A DNA stretch of 64,000 bases from Luzula sylvatica (GCA_946800325.1 OX326956.1:70551087-70615086), one strand, 5' to 3'; shown: positions 34,480-46,997, counted from the first letter of the stretch. Numbers and translations are program-made. The notes: a model not told the origin generated them from the letters alone.

Positions 34480-37133
34480 GGCAGGTTCCATGGAGTCCTT
34501 ATATAGAGTCCTTATTTGGAGTCCCAATCTAGACCCTCCATCTAAATTGATGAAAGGCTGGGATTTAATCAAGCATTATGCGCTGCCCAGATCTTATCTT
34601 TCACTTCCCGTACCCTAGACCTTCCTTTCTCCTCTCTCACGAGTTCTCCTCTCTCCTAGTCTCCTCCAGACGGGTCTAGCTTCAGCTTCTCCTTTTCCGA
34701 GCGATCCAGCCTCCTCCATCGATCGAGCCCCATTCTCCTCTTATTCGCCAAAAAAATGGTCTAATTGCTGGATTATGTACCAATCATGACTGTTAGCTCT
34801 CCGGATTACTGATCATTCGATCTCCTCCTTCGAAATATCTTGAAATCCCTAATTTCAGGGATAGTTTTCTTCTTCTAGATGAAATTCGATTCTGCTTTTC
34901 ATGGATTTATAGACCATGTTGCAATTAAGGTATGATGACATACACTTTTATCTTGGATTCATTCAAAAATTTAGTTAAAGATCTGATCAATGCTAACAAA
35001 TTTATATTGCAGGCCTCGGTTTTTAAAATGTCTAGGATGGTGTGCAATCCTGATGTACAACATACCTCTGCATAAGATAATTTGCATGAAAGAGAACTGG
35101 AACGAGGTGAAGGCACTACTAATACAGTCAGGGATAAAGCCGGCCAGCAGAGGAAAGTTGTCCAGTTCCTCTTTTAATTCAGTTGCCGAATACCGAGTTC
35201 TATCCTAGAAAGAGAGCAATCCAATTGAAGACATAATTGTTTGACTACCAGTACCAATTTTATCTGGTACGACTTGTGCCATACTGGTATTATTGGTACC
35301 ATGAGGAATTAGTAGTTAGTACCGATATCGATTAGGGATGTTAGGGACAAATATTAGGTGATTGAGATGGTACCAATATTATGTTGGCGCCGATTAGAAA
35401 CGAGTATCGATATAATATTGGCAATATTGTATTATTATGAGATTATGTGCTATTGTAATTGGGAATGAAGTCGAAAAGTACAAGGATTAGGTTTATGTAA
35501 TTGCATTTAATTTGCAATATGAATGAATTCGTAATTGGTTTGAGTGAAAAATAATTTTTGAATACAATGATGTTTTTTTTTTCTTTTCAATTTGTTAAAT
35601 AGTTACATTAATATAAAGATGACACAACAACGAATATGGTACTAAAAACATAGTACCACTTGAGTTAACCAACAACAATAAATATTTTTTGACATGAACA
35701 TAACTATACCATTCACATGAACATAAAAGATGCAAAAAAAGAAGAAAAAACATTCATAGAAATTTTGAACTTGAATGGTCTAATATCATTGAGTTACAAA
35801 GAGTTTATAATATCTTAAAAATTATAATTAGGTCCGCACAATTGAGTAAATTTACAAAAAAATCCATTCTATCATAAATTTCAATGAAATCTACAATCTC
35901 ATAAAGTTATAACAATTACATTACGATTACATTGAAATACATCCATAAAAGCAGAAATTTAGACATTAAATTGCCTTGATCGGTACATTGGCAATAATGA
36001 CGAGCTATGCTCAATAAATTTCATCAGAGAGAAAGGGACGGTCTTCGTTGTGTTTTGTGTACTGGTATTTAAGACAAGTTTCAGCTCGGGTCAAATTGCC
36101 TCCTCGATTTAGAACTCGAAACCCATAGAGAGATCAATGTGGGTTTGTACTAAATCTAATATGCAGAACTTCAGGGGCTATTATGCATAACTTCAATGAA
36201 GACATACCAAATAGGTACGGAATGTTGAGCGAACTTCAATAATCTTCGTAATCTTCACTTGAAGCACCCTTAATTTTCTGGCTCGTACCTAGTCAATGAA
36301 TTTATGTGTGTAACGATCAAGTTAAATTAGAGGGAAGGAAGAAAAAAGACACGATAATAATTTGAAATTAACTAATCTAACCTGATCATTCATGAGATTA
36401 ACAATTAATTTTAATACTTCCACCAGTAACTAAATAACGCAATGCTATATCACGTCAACACGAATTCAACACAAATAATTTGAATAGTACTAATTCATTC
36501 TCTTTAAGCCATCTTCCATAATTTTCCTGGCAAAATAAGAGATTACCTAGTAAAAACAACAACAACGAAAGATGAACTAATTAATCAAAACAAACAAATG
36601 TTAATTAGCAGTTCAGAAAAAAGAATGTAAATGAACAAAAATCTGAACGATAGAGAAATGTAAGAACTTACTTGATCAAATTGATTAGTAAAAATGGATG
36701 CTGGTACCAAAACACGAGGATCCTCCTTGGATCCAAAGGCAATTTCGAAAAGGTCTTCACTTCGATTCGATTCATTAGTATATGCTAATCATTTTTCGAC
36801 CTAATTAGGGGATAAACTTGAGTACGGTGAAGTGCTAGTATAAAACGTTGTCGTGAGCCTTCCTTGCTGTCAGGAGCCATTATCGAATACAGAATACTGC
36901 TAATCATTTTTCAACTAAGAATATGCTTTAACAAGGAGTTATGGAGGCACGATTCAGAAAGAGGGAGAAGAGGGAGAAGGGAAGGAGAAGAGACGGCAAG
37001 AGTAAACTGGGTTAGGGCAGGGTGGGCAGCGTGTTCTTATCATTCAATCTCGTCCACTCATCATAATCAGATAAAGGATTAGGATTTGGACTCTAAATAA
37101 GGACTCCAAATAAGAACTCCATTGAACCATTCC
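34478..37133. mobile_element. Mutator-like element (MULE), non-autonomous, 2.66 kb
   Basis: The ends are long inverted repeats. Left: GGTTCCATGGAGTCCTTATA, then TAGAGTCCTTATTTGGAGTC. Right, read inward: GGTTCAATGGAGTTCTTATT, then TGGAGTCCTTATTTAGAGTC. Similarity continues inward about 200 bases through GCGCTGCCCA and CT-rich blocks on both sides. Long terminal repeats are the Mutator hallmark. Both borders lie in TA runs, so a 9-bp duplication cannot be distinguished. The inside has no transposase. An exon-like piece at 35013-35207 follows an acceptor TATTGCAG, but it is not recognised. The element may be a gene-carrying (Pack-MULE-like) derivative. Confidence 0.65.
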
Positions 37134-37452
37134 TTATATATATATATATATACAGCGCGTGCTAAGGAGAATCCACAAATCAATCCAAAAAACGAATCCA
37201 CCAGACGGAGGGGTATTTTCGTAATTATCCAACTTCATTCACGCGCTGTCTCCTTCCTTCTCTGGCGGAGTCACAGGCGAAGACCCCATCTTCTTCCTTC
37301 GCTTCTCGCTTCTCGCTTCTCCTTTCTCCGGCGAGTCACAGGCGAAGAAAACAGCGAAACGAATCTCGAGCGGAGGCGTTTGCTTTTCATCACTGTTAAA
37401 CCCTAACCGGAGTTGTCAAGAACACGACGAAATCGCCGCAGAGATCCAGTTC
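37134..37452 (+). promoter_or_regulatory. leader-like region of the cpFtsY copy
   Basis: This CT-rich stretch contains short tandem words (CTTCTCGCTTCTCGCTTCTC at about 37302) and a duplicated GGCGAGTCACAGGCGAAGA. It resembles a plant promoter/5' leader. It suggests that the copied cpFtsY piece includes the gene's own upstream region. Confidence 0.4.
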
Positions 37453-38800
37453 TTGACGCATCGTTCTTCGCCTTCCAGACTTTCCCAGTCCTCCGCTCCT
37501 CTTCTTCTACCAACTGGGCGCTTCAGGTTCAGATGTCCGGCGGGCCAGACCGGGTTCTTCTCGCGGCTGGGTCGGCTGATAAAAGAGAAGGCGAAGAGTG
37601 ACGTGGAGAAGATATTTTCTGGGTTTTCGAAAACCAGGGAGAATCTCGCAGTCGTTGATGAGCTACTTCTCTACTGGAACCTAGAAGAGACTGATCGTGT
37701 ATTAGATGAACTTGAAGAGGTTCGTTTTGTATAATTTGTTCACATTAATCCTGTTCCATTGTGCATTTCACCAAAACGATAATTTTTACTTGGAATTAAA
37801 TTAACTCGCAGGCTCTGATTGTATCCGATTTTGGGCCAAAGATTTCCTTCAAGATAGTCAATACCCTTCGAGACGATATAAAAGCAGGAAAGCTCAAATC
37901 TGAAACCGAAATAAAGGTACATATTGTTTAATTCCACTTCATTTGCTTTTCAAATTGGTTTATCGATTCTATCTGAAAAATGCAATAGGCGGCATTGAAA
38001 AAAACCGTTCTCGAGTTGCTGACACGTGAAGGGGGCGATTCAGAGCTTCAACTCGGATCCAGGTTTTGCTCCTAGCCATTTTGGTGCATTAATTTTGGAA
38101 TTTGGCAAATAAACATAAACTTTAAAATATATTACTGAACTTCAAATGAAACAGAAAACCAGCAGTAATTATGGTCGTAGGTGTAAATGGTGGTGGAAAT
38201 ACTACCTCTCTTGGTAATTATTTATTAAATTCAAACATTCTTTCTTTATTTTCGTATGAAATTCTTGCTTTTTAGTTTTCAACTCATACAATGGTTTTAA
38301 TTTGTATTCCATCCATGCAGGCAAGCTAGCTCATAGGTTAAAGAACGAAGGAGCAAAGGTGAAATCTTTTGTTCAAACCGAGTCCAATTTATTCTACATT
38401 TTTTTTTTCCAATGGGGCTTGTTTGCAATTTAAGCACAATTTAGGGGCTTTTTTGTAATTTGTCATTATTGAATTTTGTATGCTTTAAATTAGGTACTAA
38501 TGGCAGCAGGAGATACATTCAGAGCTGCAGCAAGGGATCAACTTGAAATCTGGGCCGAAAGAACCGGTTGTGAAATTGTTATTTTCGAGGGCGAAAAAGT
38601 TAAACCACAATTAGGTACATTATTGCAAAATATATTATATTGGACAAAAGTTTCCTTTAATATTTAAATAATAATTTTGATTTATTTCACGATTTAAATC
38701 TATTTTTTGCTTCTCTGATTAAGTTCTTTCGAAGGACGTGACGAGAGGAATGGACGAAGGGTATGACGTGGTATTGTGCGATACTTCTGGACGTGCGAGC
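37453..38800 (+). pseudogene. FTSY: 5' partial copy of chloroplast SRP receptor gene cpFtsY
   Basis: Seven exons read through with correct phases: 37453-37719, 37812-37916, 37989-38062, 38155-38213, 38321-38358, 38494-38614 and 38724-38797. All introns are GT-AG. The product begins with a Ser-rich transit-like stretch. It continues FFSRLGRLIKEKAKSDVEKI, then an N domain, then the G1 region with [22 protein letters not shown] and YDVVLCDTSGR. This is cpFtsY, the stromal/thylakoid GTPase receptor for cpSRP54 in LHC protein insertion. Two defects: the invariant Walker A lysine is asparagine (AAT at 38198-38200), and everything after the DTSGR motif (TKLDG box and C-terminus) is missing. After 38800 the sequence is unrelated. 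It is a dead partial gene copy with introns, so it arose by DNA-level duplication or capture. Confidence 0.85.
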
Positions 38801-39629
38801 ATAATTTCTCCAATTTTTTTATTTTTTACAAAATGAGGGGCTTTTTCGGAACTTCACTTTTAAAATGTAGTCAGAAGATTGAAGACGAATGGATGATTAG
38901 TTGATTCTTATCTTATCTCTCATGCATGATTAATTAAGTGTTTAATTAAAATAACAGCACGAATTAAATTAATTTGTTTGATTTTCGAAGGACACAAAAT
39001 GTGGTACTCGTGAATGGAATGCGACCCGGTTCTTGGATCGGTACCAAAAGTCGATTGGGTGATCAATTCATGTAATTAAGTATTTCTTGTAGTTTTGCGT
39101 ACCGGTCAGTACCAGTCTACTTCGGACCCGAGGCCAAATTCCAACCAAGCCAAGACGAAACCTCACTTTGCCTTGATTTTCTTAATTAATTACCTTATCA
39201 TCCTAGTCACTTTTTTTTGGGTTACCACCAAAGTATTCATGTTATATTGCTAAATTGTTAATCATGCTAATGACAGTAATAATAAATTTCATAATTCATT
39301 TTCAAAATTTCAAAATTTCAAAACTCACTCTGTCAGTCACTTTGGTACAAAAATTAACACTGTTACGTGCCCTGAGTAAATTTTAACCGCAGTTATTAAT
39401 AATTAAAAAAAAAGAAAACTAAAAACGAAGAATTAAATGCTTTTCTCCTTCCTCTTCCTCCTCCCTAACTATAAGAATTAAATACTTATAGTTAGGGTTT
39501 TTATTATGAAATTGTAATGTACAATACGATTCATAAAATTCCATTCAATTTATTTTACTCAATTCAATTATGAAATTAATACATATTACATAACTAATGC
39601 ATATCCATAACCCTTGTACCATCCAATTG
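38801..39629. other. unassigned sequence after the cpFtsY break
   Basis: The words GGGGCTTTTTCGGAACTT at 38840 resemble words in the preceding intron (38445), so the break is probably in intron 7. Beyond about 38900 I see nothing recognisable. Confidence 0.4.
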
Positions 39630-40970
39630 TATATTCTGTTAAATTATATATTATGTTAAAATTAATACATATTACTCAATTCAATTATTAAATTTAATCA
39701 TATATTCTGTTAATTTAATCATATATTCTGTTAAATTTAATCGTATATTCTGGTAAATTTAATCATATATTATGTTAAATTTAATCATATATTTTGATAA
39801 ATTTTATCATATATTATGTTAAATTTAATCATATATTATGTTAAATTTAATCATATATTTTGGTAAATTCAATAATATAATTTACTGAATTATATGAAAT
39901 TAATGATCATGTTCATCAGATAATTAACTATATTTTGCTAAATTCAATCGTATATTTTTTCTAAATTTAATCATATATTCTGTTAAATTTAATCATATGT
40001 TTCTGATAAATTTAATCATAAATTCTGTTAAATTTAATCATATATTCTGTTAAATTTAATCGTATATTTTGCTAAATTCAATAATATATTTTGCTGAATT
40101 ATATGAAATTAATGATCATTTTCATCGGATAATTAACTATATTTTAGAAAATTCAATCGTATATTCTGTGCAATTTAATCGTATATTTTGTTAAATTCAA
40201 TCATATATTTTGGTGAATTATATGAAATTAATGATCATATTCATCGAATAATTAACTATATTTTAGTAAATTCGATCGTATATTCTGTTAAATTTAATCG
40301 TATATTTTGCTAAATTCAATAATATATTTTGCTGAATTATACGAATTTAATGATCATGTTTATCAGATAATTAACTATATTTTGCTAAATTCAATCGTAT
40401 ATTTTGCTAAATTTAATCATGTATTCTGTTAAATTTAAGTTATAGTTAATGATCATGTTCATCGGATAATTAACTATATTTTAGTAAATTCAATCATATA
40501 TTCTATAAAATTTAATCGTATATTTTGCTGAATTATTTGAAATTAATGATCATATTCATCAGATAATTAATTATATTTTGCTAAATTCAATCGTATATTT
40601 TGCTAAATTTAATCATATATTATGCTAATTTAATCATATATTCTGTTAAATTTAATCATATATTCTGATAAATTTAATTATATATTTCGTTAAATTTAAT
40701 CGTATATTCTGTTAAATTTAATCGTATATTCTGTTAAATTTAATCGTATATTCTGTTTAATTTAATCATATATTCTGTTAAATTTAATCATATATTCTGA
40801 TAAATTTTATCATATATTATGTTAAATTTAATCATATATTATGTTAAATTTAATAGTATATTTTTGCTAAATTCAATAATATATTTTGCTGAATTATATG
40901 AAATTAATGATCATGTTCATCAGATAAATAATCGTATATTCTGTTAAATTCAATCGTATATGGTTGTTAA
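39630..40970. repeat. AT-rich tandem satellite, unit about 22 bp, with higher-order pattern
   Basis: The unit is close to TTAAATTTAATCATATATTC plus TG and is repeated dozens of times. A longer block, TGAATTATATGAAATTAATG followed by ATCATRTTCATC and AGATAATTAACTATATTTTG, is inserted at intervals (about 39890, 40090, 40215, 40335, 40530, 40885). This gives a second level of periodicity. Confidence 0.88.
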
Positions 40971-41467
40971 ATAATGTTTTCTTTTGAACTTGAAAGACTT
41001 TGTTGCTACGTTTTTTGAATAAATTATATATTTTATCGAGACTTGGAATAGTTAAATAAGAGCTTTCGTCCACAAATTATTCTTTTTTAATAAAATTAAA
41101 TTTCAAAAATATAAGTAAACCATAAATTATCCATTACATATTTTGCTGAATAAAAAAAATAAAAAAAAATTCAGAAAAAGAACAATGATTTAACACTAAA
41201 AAAAATTCGTGGCTCCGATGCATCTCAATTGGCCTCTTGCGAGCATTGGCTTGAAGAGATTAGCTGCGTCCATGGAGCCTTCGACTCGGCCTGCTCCTAG
41301 AACCAAGTGGATCTCCTCAATTAAACAACAGAATATATTTTGCTCCAAGCATTTAGGGAGATCGCTACTTGCAAAAAGTCCTCTTCACCTCCACCCAAAT
41401 ATTGCGAATTAATCACCAGAGTTATTATTTCCAGGCAACGCAGGGGTGGTAATTGCTCACCTTTTTC
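40971..41467. other. spacer between satellite and FAN1 fragment
   Basis: 41209-41412 is open on the plus strand (67 codons, starting [20 protein letters not shown]) and GC-richer, but I do not recognise it. It might be upstream leader sequence of the FAN1 copy. Confidence 0.3.
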
Positions 41468-42130
41468 ATGCTTCGCGGCAGGGAGAGCCTTGTTCGGCTC
41501 ATTGGAAAGCGATGGCGAACCATTTCTCCTCGTATCTCCGAGCTCGTCAACCTCAATCAAACACTAATCCTCACTGCACTGCCTCCAGCAACGCGAGCAC
41601 TTGTACTAGTATCGTTACTGATAATTTGACTGAAAACAAGGCGGATCAGGTAGCTTGTCCTGTGTGTGGAGTTTCTATACTCGGGACGAATTACAATATC
41701 AACTCTCATTTAGGTCTGATTTTTACTTTTTTTTGTTCCTAATCTGATTTAGTGATGTAATTTGATACTTTTGTATAGAAACTCCAAAGCTAATTTGAAA
41801 ACTAATTACAATAATGGAAATGCAGAAACTCCAAAGCTAATTTTTGTATAGATACTTTTTTTTGTTCCTCAATCAAACACTAATTACAATAATGGAAATG
41901 CAGAAAGCTCCAAAGCTAATTTGATACTTTTGTATAGACCAAAAATTCGTTTAGTGATGTAAATTTGATACTTTTGTATAGACTAATCATACTCCTAATC
42001 TCAATAAACACAGATATATGCCTAAAAAGGGGGGCCAAAAAGAAGCTAACTCAGCGAACTCTTCTTCAATTCATGTCCGCTCCAAAGCTCAAAGAAGAAA
42101 ATAATGGAAATGCAGAAATCGCCCCATAGT
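41468..42130 (+). pseudogene. FAN1: 5' fragment of FAN1 nuclease gene, frameshifted
   Basis: The ATG at 41468 starts MLRGRESLVRLIGKRWR, the N-terminus typical of plant FAN1 as I recall it. A one-base frame change near 41570 leads into the frame that encodes ACPVCGVSILGTNYNINSHL. After a GT-AG intron (41714-42013) it continues DICLKRGAKKKLTQRTLLQF. This is the UBZ4-type ubiquitin-binding zinc finger (Cys-x2-Cys...His...Cys) and a PCNA-box-like QRTLLQF. FAN1 is the structure-specific nuclease that acts in DNA cross-link repair. A stop follows at about 42128. The SAP, TPR and VRR nuclease domains are absent. The frameshift and truncation make it a pseudogene. The intron contains two tandem copies of a segment with AATAATGGAAATGCAGAAA, also found at the exon 2 end. 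Confidence 0.75.
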
Positions 42131-44413
42131 GGCACGAATCGCCGCCGAATAGCACGAATCGCGTGGATTTCCTTCTCCGATTATCCTTCACTTCCCATTT
42201 CATCGCGAATCGCATCAAAGAGCTACAAAAACTAGGGTTCAGGAGGATGATTCGAGCGAGAGAAAGGTTCTGGGGACAGAGGAATGACCAAGAAGGTTCT
42301 TAATAGGGGTAGGGGTAAGTCACGGGTTGAGCCTTGACCATGCGTGTGATTGTTTTTACAAAATGGCCCCTCCGCTTATTTTTATCTACCGTGTATTAAA
42401 AATTGCAAAAAGGTCCCTCCGCCTCTACTTATATTAATTTTTGGTCCTTGGATTCGATTTGTGGATTCTTTTTGTGGATTCTATTTAGCATTTCTCTATA
42501 TATATATATATATATTTCTTTTTTTTTTTATTTCTTTTTTATTTCTTTTTTATTTTTTGAAGTATTTTAGTTGCACTCAATTATAAGTTACACCGTTACA
42601 ATTAGTTGCACTAATCTCAGAATATATATATCAATTTTATACATTACATGGATAAAAGATACATTTGTTAATTATACCATTTTCATTATTTTTATACAGT
42701 TTTTCAATTATTTTATTATTTTTCTATACTATAGAATAAAAATCTGTTGTTATTTATACCTTTTACTATATGTTTTTTACTATTATTTATATCTTTTTAC
42801 TATACATTTTTTACAACTTTTATTATGATTTAAAATTTTTTTATATAACTGGGATTAAAATTTTGTTGTTATTTATATATTTTTACTATATTTTTTATAT
42901 TATGCATTAAAGCTTTGTTGCTTATTTATATTTTTGCATTATTATTAATATATTTTTCAATGCTTGGGATTAAAGATTTTTTATTATTTATATATTTTTA
43001 CTATATTATGGATTAAAAATATCTTGTTATTTATATTTTTTACTATTAATTGTACATTTTTTCTATATTATGAAAAAAATATGTTGTTATTTATATATTC
43101 TTTTCACTGTAAAAATTTATAAATATGAAGGTGAAATACATAAAAACAACTACCTAAACATCTTTCTACATTATGAATAAAATTATGGTATTATTTATAC
43201 ATTTTTGTTGTAAAAAGGTATAAATCTGAACTAAAAAGATATTTAAGTTAGTATAATGCTATCCCTCCAGCCCTTCTTTTATTCAGCCACGCCGCGCCTC
43301 TCCTGAGTCGTTCGATCTGCATTGATCGAGATCGTACGTTGCTAATTTGAATGAGCTCGATTTACATGAACCAAGATATGCTAACATGACATGGTCTACA
43401 TGAAATGAGTCTCTCCATCCTTTAACCTTCCCGGGCTCATACCCTTGCCTAACTCTCTCCGCTCATTTCCGCGAACCTGAAAAACGAGGGAAAAGGCGAT
43501 TCAAGAAACCCTAGCGGCGGCAAAAATGAGGCCAAAAGAAGGCGAAACGTTCGGTTCTCCTGCTAAAGCCGGGTTTTCCACTCTCCTCATTAGTCTCAGT
43601 CGAGAGGAAGGAGGCTCAGTTGATAGGGGTTTCCTTCGATTTCGCCTGAGAGGAAGGAGGCTCAGTCGAGAGGTTTTCGTTTGAGCTGGACTGCTTCTAA
43701 GTTTTCCTGCAAATGGCAACGGGTGACACTGGCACCTCGAGCCCCAAAATTGCTGGTACAAAATCTATAACCCATCTAGAATTTAGTGTGATTAGGGGTT
43801 AATTCAGAATTGTCGCACAACATTATTTGCCAAAATGATGCTTTATAAGGTCTGGTACCAGTATTCATTTCGTGTAATTTTTTCCAATTTTTCCAACTCT
43901 TGCTGTGGTGCCAGGATAACCAAAGGTGCTGGTAACAGGAAAATGACATTTGTACGCATCTTTTGTTGGAATTGAAATTATATGCTTTAACAGTGATATT
44001 TTTTTACTTTCTATTTAGTTATTCTTTCTGTTTAATTTAATTTTTTTCATGAAATGAAATAGAGCTTCGCGAGTGATTGTTTCATGGACTTGGAATCCCG
44101 CCTCAGAGAAAGCACTGCAAACAGTTTCGGTTAGTGCGCTATTATAATTTTTAATATTAATGCATTTTTTTTTTCATTTTTTACTGGTATTTTCCTATTT
44201 GTTTTCTTCAAAATTAAAGCAAGGATTAATAGGTGAAGATTTGGGAGAAGAGCGATAATTTTTTAAAAGGATGGCTACTTTCTGCGACATCAATTCCTCC
44301 TTCTCACACGAGTATGTTTCATTTTATAATTTTTTCATAATGTAGGGTCATCTCTTCAAAATTTCCCTTTATTTGTTTATCTTCTTTTACATAAATTTGG
44401 TTTGTCTTGCGAG
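42131..44413. other. gene-less stretch with GC-rich islands
   Basis: 42131-42330 looks like a leader or decayed exon continuing from the FAN1 fragment. 42480-43240 is AT-rich with repeated TTATTTATATATTTTTACTA-type words. 43430-43760 is GC-richer and has a tandem duplication of GAGAGGAAGGAGGCTCAGT (43598 and 43650). Its plus-strand ATG at 43713 gives a short frame that I do not recognise. Confidence 0.35.
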
Positions 44414-45944
44414 CAGGCCCGGTCCTGAATTTTCGGAGACCTTTGACGATTTTTTTCACTAAGCATTTTGATGTTATAATTCCACTATCAACAAAATAAT
44501 AAATCATCTCCTTCCATAACTTTTTGAGTGCTAATTACATATTCTAATCAATCATTCCAAACTGCTAGTACCTATTCAATCCCATATGATAATTAAAAAA
44601 ATAATATAACATAAATAATTGTTGGAGCAACACCGTTGATTGGAATCGTACCGGTTAATTGATTCAAACTCAAATCGACAGATTATGAGTCTACATTGTT
44701 ACAAATTGGAACAAAAAACACCTCAATTCTCGTGAAACTGAAATATTAGAACGGAAAAATGTGAAAGAAGTGTTGAAAGTCCTTTTTCGCAATTCTAAAA
44801 AACACAGGGACCTTTCTAAAAATTTTCCAACAAAAGCAGAAGGGGAGAATTTAATCACGTCTAGTGGATCTACTCTAATCTAATATTTAGATTTTAGACA
44901 TTACCAGTAATGTAAAAGTACAAAGTAGCCCTCGTGCTTGTGCTAATTCTCCATTTTTGTGCGCAATTGTTTTGCTCAGTGATGCCCCGATCTTATGGCC
45001 ACTCCATGGACCGTGCTACAATCCAAAAAAACATACAAATAAATCAAAAACACTGTAAGAAACATATATAAGATTTTTAGTTTCAAAAATTTCAAAAAGA
45101 TAGGTTTTTTGTTGAAAATATTCCAATCGTGTACCTGGTCATGAGCGATAATTATTAATTATAACTTCTAGGGGCTGGATCGTAATTCACAAAATACAAT
45201 GAGGTGATGGCAATTAATCCTTCACACTTGGTGCTGATCCATTTGGATTTGAGCATTTTGACTAATTACGAAATTTTTTGAAGAATTAATAACTGAAAAT
45301 GATAATAATCAGGGGTAAATTTCACATTTTCTAATATCATCTAACTTAATTTAGTTTAATTACCTTACACGCTATAATCAGCAAGCCTTGGTTCTAAATG
45401 AAAGATCCAATCTCCAAATTTCTCTCCAAAGATCAAATCTTCAAATTTCTCAATGCTCTTAAGCTAAATGAAAGACATACACAAACACACAAACAAAAAT
45501 GATAAATAAGTGTCAAAATACAGAAATGCATTCTCAAATCAAAATTAGTAACCGTAGTATCTTAAAACAATGATAATTAGGGGTAAAATCGATTCTCCTT
45601 CACCTTCTATCACTGCAAGCTAAGGCTCGCGGAAGTGGAGAGAGGGCCAACAAAACCCTAGATCCAATATTGCCGCCTCTCTTTCTACCGGTAACGTTGC
45701 CTCTCTTCCTCCTTGCTACTACCGTCTCTCTAACCATGGTTCTCTTGTCCTTGCTGCTGCCGCCTCTCTTGTCTAGGACAGGCTCGTTGTCTTTTTCTCT
45801 CTTCTATCTCATCTGTTTCTCTTTCTATGGACTGAAATTGAGCTTTCATTTGCACATAGGTAAAATATTTTTTTTTTGGAGGCCTACTAATTTTGGGAGG
45901 CCTGTGACATTTGCCAACCCAGCCAATGGGCAGGGCCGGGCCTG
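44414..45944 (+). mobile_element. hAT element, non-autonomous, with perfect 8-bp duplication
   Basis: The duplication CTTGCGAG flanks it at 44406-44413 and 45945-45952. Ends are inverted: CAGGCCCGGTCCTGAA on the left and CAGGCCCGGCCCTGCC on the right read inward. Subterminal GGAGRCCTNTGAC words face each other at both ends. A CAGG-type end with an 8-bp duplication fits hAT. The inside has no transposase. A leader-like GC-rich piece (45600-45860, with CTCTCTTTCTACCGG and AACCCTAG) may be remains of the parent's 5' region. Confidence 0.85.
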
Positions 45945-45952
45945 CTTGCGAG

Positions 45953-46997
45953 AATATTTATTTCAAATGTACGTTACGAATTCTGATAATATCGCACATG
46001 CCCCTGAAAAATATGAAATATCGTGCATGCCTCCATAAAACATAAGAAATATCATTTATATTCTTCTTCTTTTTTAGTTTGTTTCGGAAGGTTTGCGGAA
46101 TTTTTCGTTTGACATGAAATTAAATATTATTAAGTTAATATTTGTATTCAATCTATACATGCCAATGCAGATAGCGTTTATCAAAGCTGAACTTCATCTA
46201 AAGATGCCTTTTTGGAGAAAACTTGCAAAAATATGAAAAGTCCACAAAACTTTGTTGTTGCCGAATGCTGTTTTATGCTCTAAGTTTAATTCCATTTTCA
46301 TTATTTGGAATTAATATACTTGATAACTTTATTCACATAATAAACTTTTTATATTTCTATTATTTTCATTTGTAAATTTCCTTATTATTGTATTACTACT
46401 ACTATTATTATTTCGAAATTTTATGAAATTAAGGGGTATTTTTCAAATTTTATGAAATTCATGGGTATATACTTTCTCATTTGCAAGGGTTTTTGGAAAT
46501 TAAGTGGTATATTTGATATTTCTCACATTTTGATGGACACATTCTAAATTAGTGTTTATATCAGGGGTATGTGCGATATTTCTCTAAATACAGAGTTATT
46601 TTCGAAATTTTACGAAATTCAGGGCTATTTGTGATATTTTCCCATTTTCAGGGTTTCTTTGGAAACTAACTGGAATATATGATCATTTTGGGTTCTCCCA
46701 GGGATATATGCGATATTTTTCTCATTTTGAAGGGTATTTGTGATATTTCCCACTTCTCGAGGGCTGCCAACACTAAAACAACCGTCCAAAAAAATCGTAA
46801 TCAGGTAACAGAATCAATAGAACACCAATAAAACACAAAACAAAACTAACACAATTTGCAGAGACAATTGGGAAAATGCACGACTAGTTAGCAAAAAGAA
46901 ACATTTTGCCAACAACACATAATGTCAGATTTTGCTTATTTGCTCTATGAAATATTTTGTTTGTCCTGTGAAGTGTTTTATATGTTTTGTTTTTAAG
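45953..46997. other. gene-less stretch with GGTATTTTTGATATT-type repeats
   Basis: 46430-46755 consists of about eight loose tandem units of 35-50 bases around GGGTATATGYGATATTTTTC and GGRYATTT. A related piece with ACCCCTRCAAAA lies on the other strand at 55870-55960. No gene is seen. Confidence 0.45.

Noticed and set aside
37453..38800. Functional cpFtsY gene
   Set aside because: The Walker A lysine is Asn and the part after DTSGR, including the TKLDG box, is missing from the following 2.5 kb.
45670..46038. Leu-rich secreted or membrane protein
   Set aside because: The frame reads a CT-rich leader-like island and then runs through the hAT element's right end, so it is not a natural gene.
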